Shown here: positions 35,201 to 43,249 of the stretch, in pieces
Position numbering within the stretch: position 1 is the stretch's first letter
Layout: each line of letters begins with the position of its first letter
NCBI GenBank assembly: GCA_963817025.1
Contig: CAWFML010000004.1
Span: 1,364,001-1,428,000, forward strand
DNA length: 64,000 nucleotides
Source: JACMLC01 sp963817025
GTDB lineage: Bacteria > Acidobacteriota > Blastocatellia > Pyrinomonadales > Pyrinomonadaceae
Direction: 5' to 3'
The notes under the pieces: generated by a model
Database searches by the model: none
What the model saw: only the letters and a program-made list of their open reading frames with translations
Told to the model about the DNA's origin: nothing
Translations under genes and position numbers: made by a program

Positions 35201-38065
35201 ATGTTTACGACGTGGACCCGCAAAGTAGGTTTGTTTCTTGTAGCGATTGTCGGAGTGACTATCGCAATCTCAACCCTCACGGCCACAGCCCAACAAGATG
35301 TTTGGTCTGTATTTAATGACAACCGCGCTAATATTACTAAACACAAAGCTGTTGCAAGACAGACGTTTCCTGAAGAGTTCAAGTTATTCAACTTGAATAT
35401 TGAACCTTTAAGGCAACAGTTATTTTCCATCGTAGACAGCCAGAACCGTCAGCAATCAACGCTGATCTCCTTGCCTAATGCGGCGGGTAACATCGAACAG
35501 TTTGAGGTTTATGAAGCTTCCAATTTTGAACCGGAGCTACAGGCCCAATTTCCTCAGATCAGGGCTTTTTCCGGTAAGGGCGTCACGGATAAGTATGCAA
35601 CTTTAAAACTAAGCATTTCTCCTCAGGGAATTCAATCCATGGTTTTCAGAACCGATATGGAGAATGAATTCATTGAAGCTTATTCTGAGGATCACACCAT
35701 CTATGCCGTCTTCACGGGGCACAGACAAAGAGGGGGCTTGCCCTGGGAATGTACCACGGAAGATAAAGCTCTGGTGTCTGATGTAAATTCACAACTTCCG
35801 AGGACAAGCGCGCCCGATAGTAATACCGGCGAGTTGAGAACTATGCGTCTGGCTCAGTCGGTCAACGCAGAGTATTCCAACTTCTTCGGCGCTACCAGCG
35901 CGGCTCAAGTAAACCTGGTGCTGGCTGCTATTAACGCCACGCTGACGCGCACCAATGGAGTTTATGAAAGAGACCTCGCTCTGCACCTCAACCTTATCGC
36001 TAACACCACAGCCGTTATTTACTACGACCCGGCAACAGACCCTTACACCACGTTAGGATCGTGGAATGGGCAGTTGCAAACTGCGTTAACGGCAAATATC
36101 GGAGAGGCAAATTACGATATCGGCCACATGTTCGGAGCTTCCGGAGGTGGTGGAAATGCCGGATGTATCGGTTGCGTTTGCGTTGACGGCCAAAAGGGAC
36201 GCGGCATTACTTCGCCTGCTGACTCAATCCCGATGGGCGATAATTTCGACATTGATTATGTGGCCCATGAAGTCGGTCATCAGTTGGGTGCGAATCACAC
36301 TTTCTCACATGCCTCCGAAGGTTCCGGGCAAAATAAAGAAGTTGGTTCAGGAATCACCGTCATGGGTTATGCGGGAATCACGTCTCAAGACGTAGCGCCA
36401 CACTCGATTGATACATTTCATGCAACCTCGATTCAGCAAATTCAGGTCAACTTAGCCACTAAGGCATGTCCTATAACCACGGTCATGACGGCTAACGGCC
36501 CTCCCGTTGTAGCGCCGGTTAGCAATTATACGATTCCCATCAGCACTCCGTTTGCGCTCACAGGTTCTGCGACCGATCCGCAGGGTGATGCGCTGACCTA
36601 TCAGTGGGAGCAGAACGACAACTCGACGACCACCGGAGCAGCCAGTGTCGCGTCTCCGACCAAAGCGACCGGCCCGAACTGGTTAACATTTAATCCGACA
36701 ACCTCCGGAACCAGAACTTTCCCCAGATTATCGACGATTCTGGCCGGTTTACAGGTAACTCCTGTGTTGCCGGGCGGCGATGCGGTCGCAAACATCGAAG
36801 CATTAAGTTCTGTTTCACGCACGCTGAACTTCAGGTTAACCGTCAGGGATAATCGTCCATACGTTGCAGGTTCAACCATCGGTCAAACCCAGTTTACGGA
36901 TACGACCGTGACCGTCACCAATTCGTCCGGCCCGTTCGTCGTCACATCGCCTAATACGGCCATTAGTGTTTTTGCCGGCGGCCCGTTCACTGTGACATGG
37001 AACGTCGCTGGAACGACCGGCGCACCGGTTAGTGCAGCCAATGTCAAGATTTCACTCTCGACCGACGGCGGCCAGACCTTCCCGACAGTGCTCTCGGCCT
37101 CGACGGCCAACGACGGCTCTGAATCCGTTAACATGCCCGCAATCCCCAGCACTACGACTGCGCGCATCAAGATCGAAGCGGTTGGCAATATCTTCTTTGA
37201 CATCTCGAACACCAACTTCTCAGTCGTCGGCGCGCTGCTCGCCAAGACAGCGGACTTTGACGGCGATGGCAAAACAGACCTTTCGGTCTTTCGCAACGGT
37301 AGCTGGATTGTCCAGCGCAGCACCGCCGGATTTTCGAGCTATATCTTCGGGCTGTCTACAGACAAACTCGTCCCCGGCGACTATGACGGCGACAACAAGA
37401 CCGACTACGCCGTCTATCGCAATGGCAACTGGTATGTCCAGCGCAGCACGGCTGGCTTTACCTCGCGCTCTTGGGGAACGGCGGGCGACATTCCCGTCCC
37501 CGGCGATTTCGATGGAGACGCAATGACAGACTTTGCGGTCTTCCGTCCATCAACCGGCGCATGGTATGTCCTGCGCAGTTCTGACAGCGTCGTCACGGCC
37601 CAAAGCTGGGGAACCAACAACGACATCCCCATCGCAGGAGATTTCGACGGCGACGCCAAGGCTGATTTAGCAGTCTACCGTCCGTCGAATTTCACCTGGT
37701 ACTTACTGCGCAGCACCGCCGGGGCCACAGCGCAAACCTTCGGCGCTGCCGGAGACGCGCCAGTGCCTGCGGATTACGACGGCGACGGCAGGACAGACAT
37801 CGCGGTTGTGCGCTCAAGCGGCAGCGGCGGAACGCTTACATGGTACTTGCAGCGTAGCACGGCTGGCTTCACAGGCTTTGTCTGGGGTCTTGCGTCAGAC
37901 AGACCGTCGCCCGGAGATTACGACGGCGATGGCAAGGCTGACGTGGCCGTCTTCCGCGCGGGAGACGGTAGCTGGACTATCAAGCTCAGCCTGAACGACG
38001 CGCTCGACATTCGCCAGTTCGGGCAGAACGGTGATGTGTCAGTGCCGGGAGCTTACATTCCCTAA
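35201..38065 (+). CDS. Exported reprolysin-like (M12B-type) metallopeptidase with FG-GAP/VCBS tail
   Basis: Start at 35201 has AGAAGGAG upstream; an in-frame TTG two codons earlier is unlikely. Signal peptide: residues 1-31 (ending TATAQQ). A propeptide-like region (to about 205) precedes the catalytic domain, with the zinc motif HEVGHQLGANHTF at about residue 358, followed by VMGYAG in the Met-turn position. Beta-sandwich domains follow (about 430-680: YTIPISTPFALTGSATDPQG, VTSPNTAISVFAGGPFTVTW). The tail has seven FG-GAP/VCBS repeats and ends VPGAYIP. It is likely secreted or surface-bound. Such enzymes degrade extracellular protein; the target is unknown. Confidence 0.9.
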   Translation: MFTTWTRKVGLFLVAIVGVTIAISTLTATAQQDVWSVFNDNRANITKHKAVARQTFPEEFKLFNLNIEPLRQQLFSIVDSQNRQQSTLISLPNAAGNIEQFEVYEASNFEPELQAQFPQIRAFSGKGVTDKYATLKLSISPQGIQSMVFRTDMENEFIEAYSEDHTIYAVFTGHRQRGGLPWECTTEDKALVSDVNSQLPRTSAPDSNTGELRTMRLAQSVNAEYSNFFGATSAAQVNLVLAAINATLTRTNGVYERDLALHLNLIANTTAVIYYDPATDPYTTLGSWNGQLQTALTANIGEANYDIGHMFGASGGGGNAGCIGCVCVDGQKGRGITSPADSIPMGDNFDIDYVAHEVGHQLGANHTFSHASEGSGQNKEVGSGITVMGYAGITSQDVAPHSIDTFHATSIQQIQVNLATKACPITTVMTANGPPVVAPVSNYTIPISTPFALTGSATDPQGDALTYQWEQNDNSTTTGAASVASPTKATGPNWLTFNPTTSGTRTFPRLSTILAGLQVTPVLPGGDAVANIEALSSVSRTLNFRLTVRDNRPYVAGSTIGQTQFTDTTVTVTNSSGPFVVTSPNTAISVFAGGPFTVTWNVAGTTGAPVSAANVKISLSTDGGQTFPTVLSASTANDGSESVNMPAIPSTTTARIKIEAVGNIFFDISNTNFSVVGALLAKTADFDGDGKTDLSVFRNGSWIVQRSTAGFSSYIFGLSTDKLVPGDYDGDNKTDYAVYRNGNWYVQRSTAGFTSRSWGTAGDIPVPGDFDGDAMTDFAVFRPSTGAWYVLRSSDSVVTAQSWGTNNDIPIAGDFDGDAKADLAVYRPSNFTWYLLRSTAGATAQTFGAAGDAPVPADYDGDGRTDIAVVRSSGSGGTLTWYLQRSTAGFTGFVWGLASDRPSPGDYDGDGKADVAVFRAGDGSWTIKLSLNDALDIRQFGQNGDVSVPGAYIP

Positions 38066-38089
38066 TTCGCTCTAAGGAGTGAAGCAATA

Positions 38090-38143
38090 AAAAGAAGGAC
38101 TGAAGCCTTGCTTTCGAGCCGGGTTTCAGTCCTTCTTTTTTAT
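38090..38143 (+). terminator. Rho-independent terminator after the metallopeptidase gene
   Basis: A stem of AAGAAGGACTGAA with its exact complement, a loop of about 20 bases, then TTTTTTAT. It begins 25 bases after the stop codon. Confidence 0.85.
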
Positions 38144-38167
38144 TATCCTTACTGAGAGCAAAAACGT

Positions 38168-38284
38168 CTCCCGCAAAGACGCAAAGATAAGACACGAAGA
38201 AACCTTTCAAGGTGAACAATCACTCAACACCTTGGCGTGCTTTCTTCGGGCCTTCTTTGCGCCCCCAGCGCCTTTGCGGGAAAT
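38168..38284. repeat. Family B repeat copy
   Basis: CCCGCAAAGACGCAAAG at left and CGCCTTTGCGGGAAA at right, with CACCTTGGCGTGCTTTCTTC between. With the terminator it explains most of the gap before the next gene. Confidence 0.65.
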
Positions 38285-38395
38285 TTTCTGTGCCGTTCTT
38301 CAATCTCTCTAACATGTAAAACTATAGTTGACTTCGCATCTCACTTAGCATAGAAGCTAAACGCTCTATCAACTTGCCCCTTTGATGAAGAAACC

Positions 38396-40093
38396 GTGCC
38401 AGCTCAAACACTCTCCCGCCTGCTTGAACTTCTGGAAGAGTTCAAGCGTCCAGCCTTTGCAGGTGAAGCGCGTCTCATCAGTGTTCTGGAACAGTTGGAT
38501 AAGCGCAGGTTTACGGATGCAGACCAATTGATCGGCTTTCACGAAACGCTGCTCTTTATGCGCGCCTACCCGCGGACTCCGCGCCATCTGAAAAAGGTTG
38601 AAGCGATGCTGCAAACTTTCCAACAGCGCGTTCAACTCCTGCAAAGCATCGAGGCCAATCTTGAACCCTTCTCAGCCTCCGAGGCATCCGGCATCGCCGG
38701 AACTGCTCTGATAGCCGTCTTCAGCTACCACGTCACGCGCTGGCTCGTTAATCGCCATTCGTCAGAAGTAAGGATTGACTGGGAAGGCTATGAGGATGGA
38801 GCGCGTCTGGGCCAGACGCTGCCGCGCTTTGTTCCACTGCTCGAAGAAGAATCGCTGGTCGAAGCAAACATACCTTACACCGCATGGCTGCGCGCCGCGC
38901 TTGGGCCACACAAGCGCGAGTTGTCATGGCTTATCCGCCGCTTTGAAAGCCTGCCGCTCTCTGACACGGAGAAGGCGGAGCTTTACGATTCGCTCAAGCT
39001 TTATCTTCACTGGCAGCCGCGCGACTTTCGTCTCACGCGCACAGGCATGAAGCGAAAGGTGCGAGAAGTTTTCTATCACGCCGCGCCCCTTCTCACTCGC
39101 CGCGATGTCTCGCTCGCAGAAGAGCTAAATGCGCCGCCGCTGCCCGTCAAAAAACTCTCGCGTCAGGAAGGCGCGCGCATGCTCGACATGATTCGTGACA
39201 CGTCTACGATTCGCTACAGAGAGCTGCACGGCTTCACCTTTGGCGATGCGTCGCGTGTCGTCCGGGTGGACGCGGGGCGCGGCGTGGAATTTTTTGTGAA
39301 CGGCATCGGAGCCGAGCATCGCCTGCCGTTGCGCGCGTATCATTCTGCGCTGATACTCAAGAACGGCGTGCCTATCGGCTATACCGAAGGCATCTCGCTG
39401 TTCGAGCGCATAGAGACCGGCATCAACATTTATTACACCTTCCGCGAAGGCGAATCCGCGTGGCTTTACGCGCGCGTCATGAGAATGTTTCGACAGCTTC
39501 TAGGCGTCACGACCTTCTCCATAGACCCTTACCAGATAGGTTTTGAGAACGAGGAAGGTATAGAGTCCGGCGCGTTCTGGTTCTATCGCAAGATGGGCTT
39601 TCGTCCCGTGCGCCCGCAGATAGCAAAGCTCGCGGGTGAAGAAGAGAGAAAGATTGCGACGCGGACTGCCTACCGAACTTCTGCGAAAACTTTGCGGCGG
39701 ATGGCGTTGGGACACATGCTCTTTGAGCTTGAGCCTTCGGCGCGCAAGGTTTGGGACGGATTTCATATACGCAATCTGGGGCTGGCTGTCGGGCGGCGTC
39801 TGGCCGAACGCTTCGATGGTGATGCAGCGAAGATGCGCCGCGTCGCAGTGTCCGCGACCGGGCGTGCGCTCGGCGTCAAGCCGGCTGCGTGGAAGAAAGC
39901 CGAACAGCAGGCTTTTGAAAATCTCGCGCTTCTTTTATCCCTGATTCCGAATCTTTCGCGTTGGACGAAGGATGAAAAGGATGCTGTCGTCAATATCGTG
40001 CGCGCCAAAGCGGGCGCGGAGGAATCAAGATATTTGAAGTTGCTTCAGCAGCACCGGAAGCTGAAGGATGAAATCGTGAGGCTTGGTTCTTAA
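38396..40093 (+). CDS. Unknown 565-residue protein with a possible acetyltransferase-like C-terminal half
   Basis: The frame starts at GTG 38396; no in-frame ATG gives a fuller product and no strong ribosome binding site is present. There is no signal peptide, so it is probably cytoplasmic. The N-terminal 240 residues are helical. Residues about 285-410 are beta-rich and include GVEFFVNGIGAEHRLPLRAY, GVPIGYTEGISLFERIETG and ESGAFWFYRKMGFRPVRP; the last resembles the C-terminal block of GNAT acetyltransferases (FYxKxGF). No acetyl-CoA P-loop (Q/RxxGxG/A) is clear. The last 100 residues are helical. I cannot name the family. Confidence 0.65.
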   Translation: MPAQTLSRLLELLEEFKRPAFAGEARLISVLEQLDKRRFTDADQLIGFHETLLFMRAYPRTPRHLKKVEAMLQTFQQRVQLLQSIEANLEPFSASEASGIAGTALIAVFSYHVTRWLVNRHSSEVRIDWEGYEDGARLGQTLPRFVPLLEEESLVEANIPYTAWLRAALGPHKRELSWLIRRFESLPLSDTEKAELYDSLKLYLHWQPRDFRLTRTGMKRKVREVFYHAAPLLTRRDVSLAEELNAPPLPVKKLSRQEGARMLDMIRDTSTIRYRELHGFTFGDASRVVRVDAGRGVEFFVNGIGAEHRLPLRAYHSALILKNGVPIGYTEGISLFERIETGINIYYTFREGESAWLYARVMRMFRQLLGVTTFSIDPYQIGFENEEGIESGAFWFYRKMGFRPVRPQIAKLAGEEERKIATRTAYRTSAKTLRRMALGHMLFELEPSARKVWDGFHIRNLGLAVGRRLAERFDGDAAKMRRVAVSATGRALGVKPAAWKKAEQQAFENLALLLSLIPNLSRWTKDEKDAVVNIVRAKAGAEESRYLKLLQQHRKLKDEIVRLGS

Positions 40094-40098
40094 AAGCA

Positions 40099-40207
40099 AG
40101 TTTCGCGCAAAGGCGCAAGGGAAAGAAAATCTAAAGGCGCAAAGAAAACTATAGAGTGTTTTCTTTGCGCCTTCTGCTTTATCTTCTTTGCGCCTTTGCG
40201 CGAAAGG
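40099..40207. repeat. Family B repeat copy
   Basis: TTTCGCGCAAAGGCGCAAGG and its complement CTTTGCGCCTTTGCGCGAAA, with a second inner pair AAAGGCGCAAAGAAAA. It directly adjoins the terminator of the candidate RNA gene. Confidence 0.65.
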
Positions 40208-40217
40208 CTTTTGTTAT

Positions 40218-40267
40218 TTAAAAACGAGAATGCGCTGCATCCCAACTAGTGAGCGCAGCGCATCCTC
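40218..40267 (-). terminator. Rho-independent terminator of the candidate RNA gene
   Basis: On the minus strand the arms are 40267-40255 and 40238-40226 (GAGGATGCGCTGC with GCAGCGCATTCTC: 13 pairs including one G-U), followed by CGTTTTT at 40225-40219. Strong stem and T-run. Confidence 0.85.
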
Positions 40268-40737
40268 TAATTCCGATGAAGCGCCGAAGCGATTCAGGGG
40301 AACCGGCAACTGCTGCATGTACACGCCATGCAATCGCCGTTGTTTTGTATTCCGAAGCATGCGCCGGCGGTCGGCTCATCCCCGGTCAGCGCCGGTCTAT
40401 TTTCATAAACCGTTTATGTTCTCGCGAACATGCGCCTATTGGTTTTTGTTGTGGTGGCTTTTCCTCCACCGCCGGTTACGACCCCGGCGAACGAGGCTCA
40501 ACTTGCGTTGAGGCGACTGCGCTACTTCAGAGGCTGATCAAGTCCTCGAAGCGCGACCCGTTTTTATCCGGGCGCTCGGGAAAGTTTTTTTCAAACCCTC
40601 CTTAGCAAGCCTTTCGGCTTCGGCGTGGGGCGTCAATAGCAACTGCGAAATCCGCCTGCTGTTGCTCTCAAACGGCGCGTCACCGCACCGCTCGCCGATC
40701 CCCTCGCCGGTCGCGTTCCCATGAGAAGCGCGACAGG
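40218..40737 (-). ncRNA. Candidate structured non-coding RNA, about 520 nt
   Basis: The segment has its own promoter (40745-40772) and terminator, and no reading frame with a ribosome binding site or recognisable product. The minus-strand transcript has many exact hairpins: 40710-40734, 40639-40665, 40607-40620 (loop GAAA), 40550-40576, 40497-40512 (CTCAAC, loop GCAA), 40470-40489, 40453-40470, 40416-40431 (ATGTTC, loop GCGA) and 40314-40332. Three GNRA loops on perfect stems suggest tertiary contacts, as in large ribozymes and riboregulators. I looked for RNase P, tmRNA, SRP and 6S landmarks and did not find them. The family is unassigned. Confidence 0.65.
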
Positions 40738-40744
40738 GAAGCGG

Positions 40745-40772
40745 ATTATACACGCGTCTCAAAACCTGTCAA
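40745..40772 (-). promoter_or_regulatory. Near-consensus housekeeping promoter
   Basis: On the minus strand: TTGACA (40772-40767), a 16-base spacer, TATAAT (40750-40745). Both hexamers are perfect. It reads leftward into the structured segment, with a start predicted near 40737. Confidence 0.85.
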
Positions 40773-40809
40773 GACTCTGCGCCACGAAACCGTTTGCCGC
40801 TTGTATGGC

Positions 40810-40838
40810 TGTGGAAAAGTTTTCCACAGTGTGGAAAA
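40810..40838. promoter_or_regulatory. Three tiled 9-mers upstream of the RNA promoter
   Basis: TGTGGAAAA (40810-40818), TTTTCCACA (40820-40828), TGTGGAAAA (40830-40838): alternating orientation, one base between each, so one box per helical turn. Each is one base from the DnaA box TTATCCACA. This could be a DnaA-type or other regulator site; no other origin features were seen. Confidence 0.6.
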
Positions 40839-40998
40839 CTTTGATGAGATTTGAGGCATAGTTCTTAGCAGTTTCATCTTCACATGCGCCTTATTTACCA
40901 ACCTCCCCTTACTCCTTTATTCCTCGCATGTTTTTTCCAAAATAAATATTCCGCCCTTTCCGATTAAGTTATAATTGGTTCCGAGAGGATACAAAGAG

Positions 40999-41517
40999 AT
41001 GTCTACCGAAGAGAGATTGTTGCGCCTTGAGAATGCTGTTCTCACTCTATCTGAATTAGCCGTTAAATCAGATGCACGCGCCGGCATGATGGAAGAGCAT
41101 TTCAGGACGCTCACAGAGCTTGCTGTGAGGGCTAATGAAAGGATGGATGAGGCCGACGTGCGCTCTGGCAATCTGGAAAATAACTTTGGAATTCTCACAG
41201 AATTAGCTGTCAGGGCTGATGAGCGGATAGATGCTTATACGAAACAGATTGACATGTTGCAAGCGGGGCAGGTCGAGATGGAAAAGCATTTTAGAATGCT
41301 GACAGAACTGGCTGTCAGCGCAAACGAGCGCATGGATACTCATACGGGATGGATTAACACGCTCGGCGCAGCGCAGGCTAATCTGGAAGTTAAAGTCGCC
41401 ACTTTGGCAGATGCTCAGATACGGACGGAGGAAACTCTGGCTGCTTTGACAAGTCGCGTTGATAAGTTAGCGGATACCGTTGACAGATATGTTAAAGAGG
41501 ATAATGGGCGAGCTTAA
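40999..41517 (+). CDS. Repetitive coiled-coil protein
   Basis: Start at 40999 (MSTEERLLRLENAVLTLSEL) with CGAGAGGAT upstream. The 172 residues are almost entirely helical and contain four imperfect repeats around LTELAVRANERMD, at a spacing of about 38-44 residues, ending in a heptad region (LAALTSRVDKLADTVDRYV). No membrane helix or signal peptide, so probably a cytoplasmic oligomer. Function unknown. It converges on the XRE gene with a shared terminator between them. Confidence 0.72.
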   Translation: MSTEERLLRLENAVLTLSELAVKSDARAGMMEEHFRTLTELAVRANERMDEADVRSGNLENNFGILTELAVRADERIDAYTKQIDMLQAGQVEMEKHFRMLTELAVSANERMDTHTGWINTLGAAQANLEVKVATLADAQIRTEETLAALTSRVDKLADTVDRYVKEDNGRA

Positions 41518-41544
41518 TCTCTCGCATACCGTTAAAGAAATGTA

Positions 41545-41579
41545 GAAGGGGCAAGGAGGAAATCCTTTGCCCCTTTTCT
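41545..41579. terminator. Terminator between convergent genes
   Basis: GAAGGGGCAAGGAGG with CCTTTGCCCCTTTTC; the strong part is GGGGCAA/TTGCCCC, followed by TTTTC on the plus strand. It serves the coiled-coil gene and probably also the leftward XRE gene. Confidence 0.75.
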
Positions 41580-41581
41580 AT

Positions 41582-41866
41582 TTAATGGCGGTTGTGTTTT
41601 GGCTTGGCGGGCAGCTTCGTGGGCAGGTTAAGCTCATCGTCAACCAGCACGTCTATGCAGACGCCCGCCACGCGGGCATATTGGAGGAGCACAGGCAATG
41701 GCGGTTCGCTCTTACCAATTTCATAATCTGAAATTCTCTTGACCTCAGAAAGATTCTCCACGTCTAAACGATTAAACATCTCACTCTGAGAGAGACCCAA
41801 AACATTTCTAATCTGTAAGAGCTTTTCCGCCAGACGCTCCGGCTTTGGACGCGCACGTTTGCCCAT
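41582..41866 (-). CDS. XRE/Cro-type helix-turn-helix regulator
   Basis: The 94-residue product has an HTH_3 domain at about residues 12-76: LLQIRNVLGLSQSEMFNRLD, then KRISDYEIGKSEPPLPVLLQ, with the usual final helices. The Lys/Pro-rich tail is short. A perfect 20-bp palindrome lies 45 bases upstream of its start and is a likely autoregulatory operator. No toxin or phage gene adjoins it. Confidence 0.9.
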   Translation of the reverse strand: MGKRARPKPERLAEKLLQIRNVLGLSQSEMFNRLDVENLSEVKRISDYEIGKSEPPLPVLLQYARVAGVCIDVLVDDELNLPTKLPAKPKHNRH

Positions 41867-41911
41867 CAGGAGTTGCCTCCTGACGGGTTAAGACACATAT
41901 GAGACTTGCCT

Positions 41912-41931
41912 TTACCCGTAATTACGGGTAA
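41912..41931. promoter_or_regulatory. 20-bp perfect palindrome, probable operator
   Basis: TTACCCGTAATTACGGGTAA, upstream of the XRE gene. A related half-site, GACGGGTTA, occurs at 41882-41890. The rest of the 41867-42319 gap shows no credible gene. Confidence 0.6.
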
Positions 41932-42319
41932 GATGCGGTTGCTCATTTGCTTCGCCGTGAGAATGAACCTTTCATCTCGAACGGCGATGCTCATTACTCC
42001 AATTTGAGGTTGAGGTTTGAGCTACGCATGTGCCGTTGCCGTGTTTTCAAAGACTAGAACGTGCGCGCCATGATAGCAGAGAGCGCATCTCTTTCCTATG
42101 ACCTCGCGCAAGGCTTTGCCACTCATTGAACAGTTTGAGCGGGAGCGTGTGGGGTGGCGCTCCCTGCCGCACGTCTGCTGTATGCCGCAAGCAAGTAGAT
42201 TGTGCGGAAAGGCCGCCGTGAACTCCCACTCATGGCGGTCTTGCTTTGAGGGTTTCTTTGCAAGATAGCTTATAGCTATCAGCGATTGAGTGTAACCTGA
42301 GGCGTCTGCTCGTTCAGAG

Positions 42320-42778
42320 GTGCGCGAGCAGCTTGAGCGCACCAGTCGCACGGCGCGCACAATGGCTCTCACTATGCCCGGACTTGAAGACAAGTTTCGG
42401 CTGCCGCGTAAACCCAAAGATCAGGAACTACTAACCACTGCAAGAACTTTCCTCGCTGACGCGAACCCGCTCAAGTCGGAGTTTGTACGGCGCGGCCTTC
42501 CGGCAAACTTCCTCGACGAGCTGGAAGAAGACATTAATGCTTTCGAGATTTCCATCAATCAAAAGATTCAGGGGACGGAAAAGCATGTCACGGCGACGGC
42601 TGCGATTGATGACGCGATAGAGCGCGGTTTGAATACTGTGAGAGAGCTTGATGCCATCATCCGCAATACGTTTGCGGATGATGTGGCGACGCTCGCAGCA
42701 TGGCTGAGCGCGAGCCGTATCGAACGCGCTCCGAAACGCGCCAAGCCTTCTACCAAACCGGCTCCGCCAACGCCTTGA
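42320..42778 (+). pseudogene. 5'-truncated gene for a helical protein
   Basis: The frame is open from just after TAA at 42292-42294 to the stop at 42778; the only early start is GTG 42320, without a ribosome binding site. The product (…RTMALTMPGLEDKFRLPR…) is helical, and from memory of similar acidobacterial proteins it seems to lack its N-terminal third. The break coincides with a 24-base motif (42270-42293) shared with 22256-22279, so a repeat may have cut the gene. The C-terminal tail is Pro/Lys-rich. Function unknown. It may still be a short real gene. Confidence 0.5.
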
Positions 42779-42814
42779 AGAAAGGTAAAAGGTAAAAGTA
42801 AAAAGGCAAAAGTT

Positions 42815-43033
42815 AGAAACTGCTTTAAAAGCCCTGAAAGGGCGGCATGCAATAGCCCGGTGCATCGCCCCGGGTCAACACGTCCCTTTACATAACAAGC
42901 CCTGAAAGGGCGTAATAGATTATTACGCCCTTTCAGGGCTTGGAATCATAATTGACCTGATTCCCGGGGCGATGCACCGGGCTATTACATTGCGCCCCTT
43001 CGGGGCTTTCACATGACGCTCTAACAACTTCTT
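42815..43033. repeat. Miniature inverted-repeat element, family A, copy 4
   Basis: AGAAACTGCTTTAAAAGCCC at left and a degenerate CTAACAACTTCT at right. Internal palindromes GCCCTGAAAGGGCG, TAATAGATTATTA and the pair AATAGCCCGGTGCATCG/CGATGCACCGGGCTATT are clear. An outer pair of inverted AAGTAAAAAGGCAAAAGT-type stretches flanks it. Confidence 0.75.
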
Positions 43034-43091
43034 GGCAAAGCATTCAAGCTCTCCTGACTTTTGCCTTTTACCTTTTTACTTTTGCCTTCCT

Positions 43092-43244
43092 TTAATCTTC
43101 CGTCACGGAAGGCGGCGGATGAGTCGAGAAGCGATAGCCTGCGTCCATGCGGCGTTGCAGGTTGCGGTAGCCGACGACGAGCATGCCTATCAGCACGAGT
43201 TGTAAGACCTCTATCACCAGCCAGACGAGGAATAAGAATCTCAT
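43092..43244 (-). CDS. 50-residue membrane protein coupled to the Band-7 gene
   Basis: The product MRFLFLVWLVIEVLQLVLIG… has one membrane helix at about residues 2-26, then YRNLQRRMDAGYRF and a Pro-rich end. Its ribosome binding site GGGAGG overlaps the stop region of the Band-7 gene, and the start lies five bases beyond that stop. It is probably an accessory subunit of the Band-7 membrane complex (inference from coupling). Confidence 0.65.
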   Translation of the reverse strand: MRFLFLVWLVIEVLQLVLIGMLVVGYRNLQRRMDAGYRFSTHPPPSVTED

Positions 43245-43249
43245 AGCTT

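Noticed and set aside
40188..40762. Open frames of 66-118 codons on both strands within the structured segment
   Set aside because: No ribosome binding sites; the minus-strand frame starts inside the promoter; Cys/Arg-rich composition is typical of chance frames in structured GC-rich RNA genes.
40800..40860. Replication origin suggested by DnaA-like boxes
   Set aside because: Only three imperfect boxes; no AT-rich unwinding region and no dnaA, dnaN, gyrB or rpmH nearby.
42022..42417. 131-codon minus-strand frame
   Set aside because: It overlaps the better-supported truncated plus-strand gene and has no ribosome binding site or known motif.
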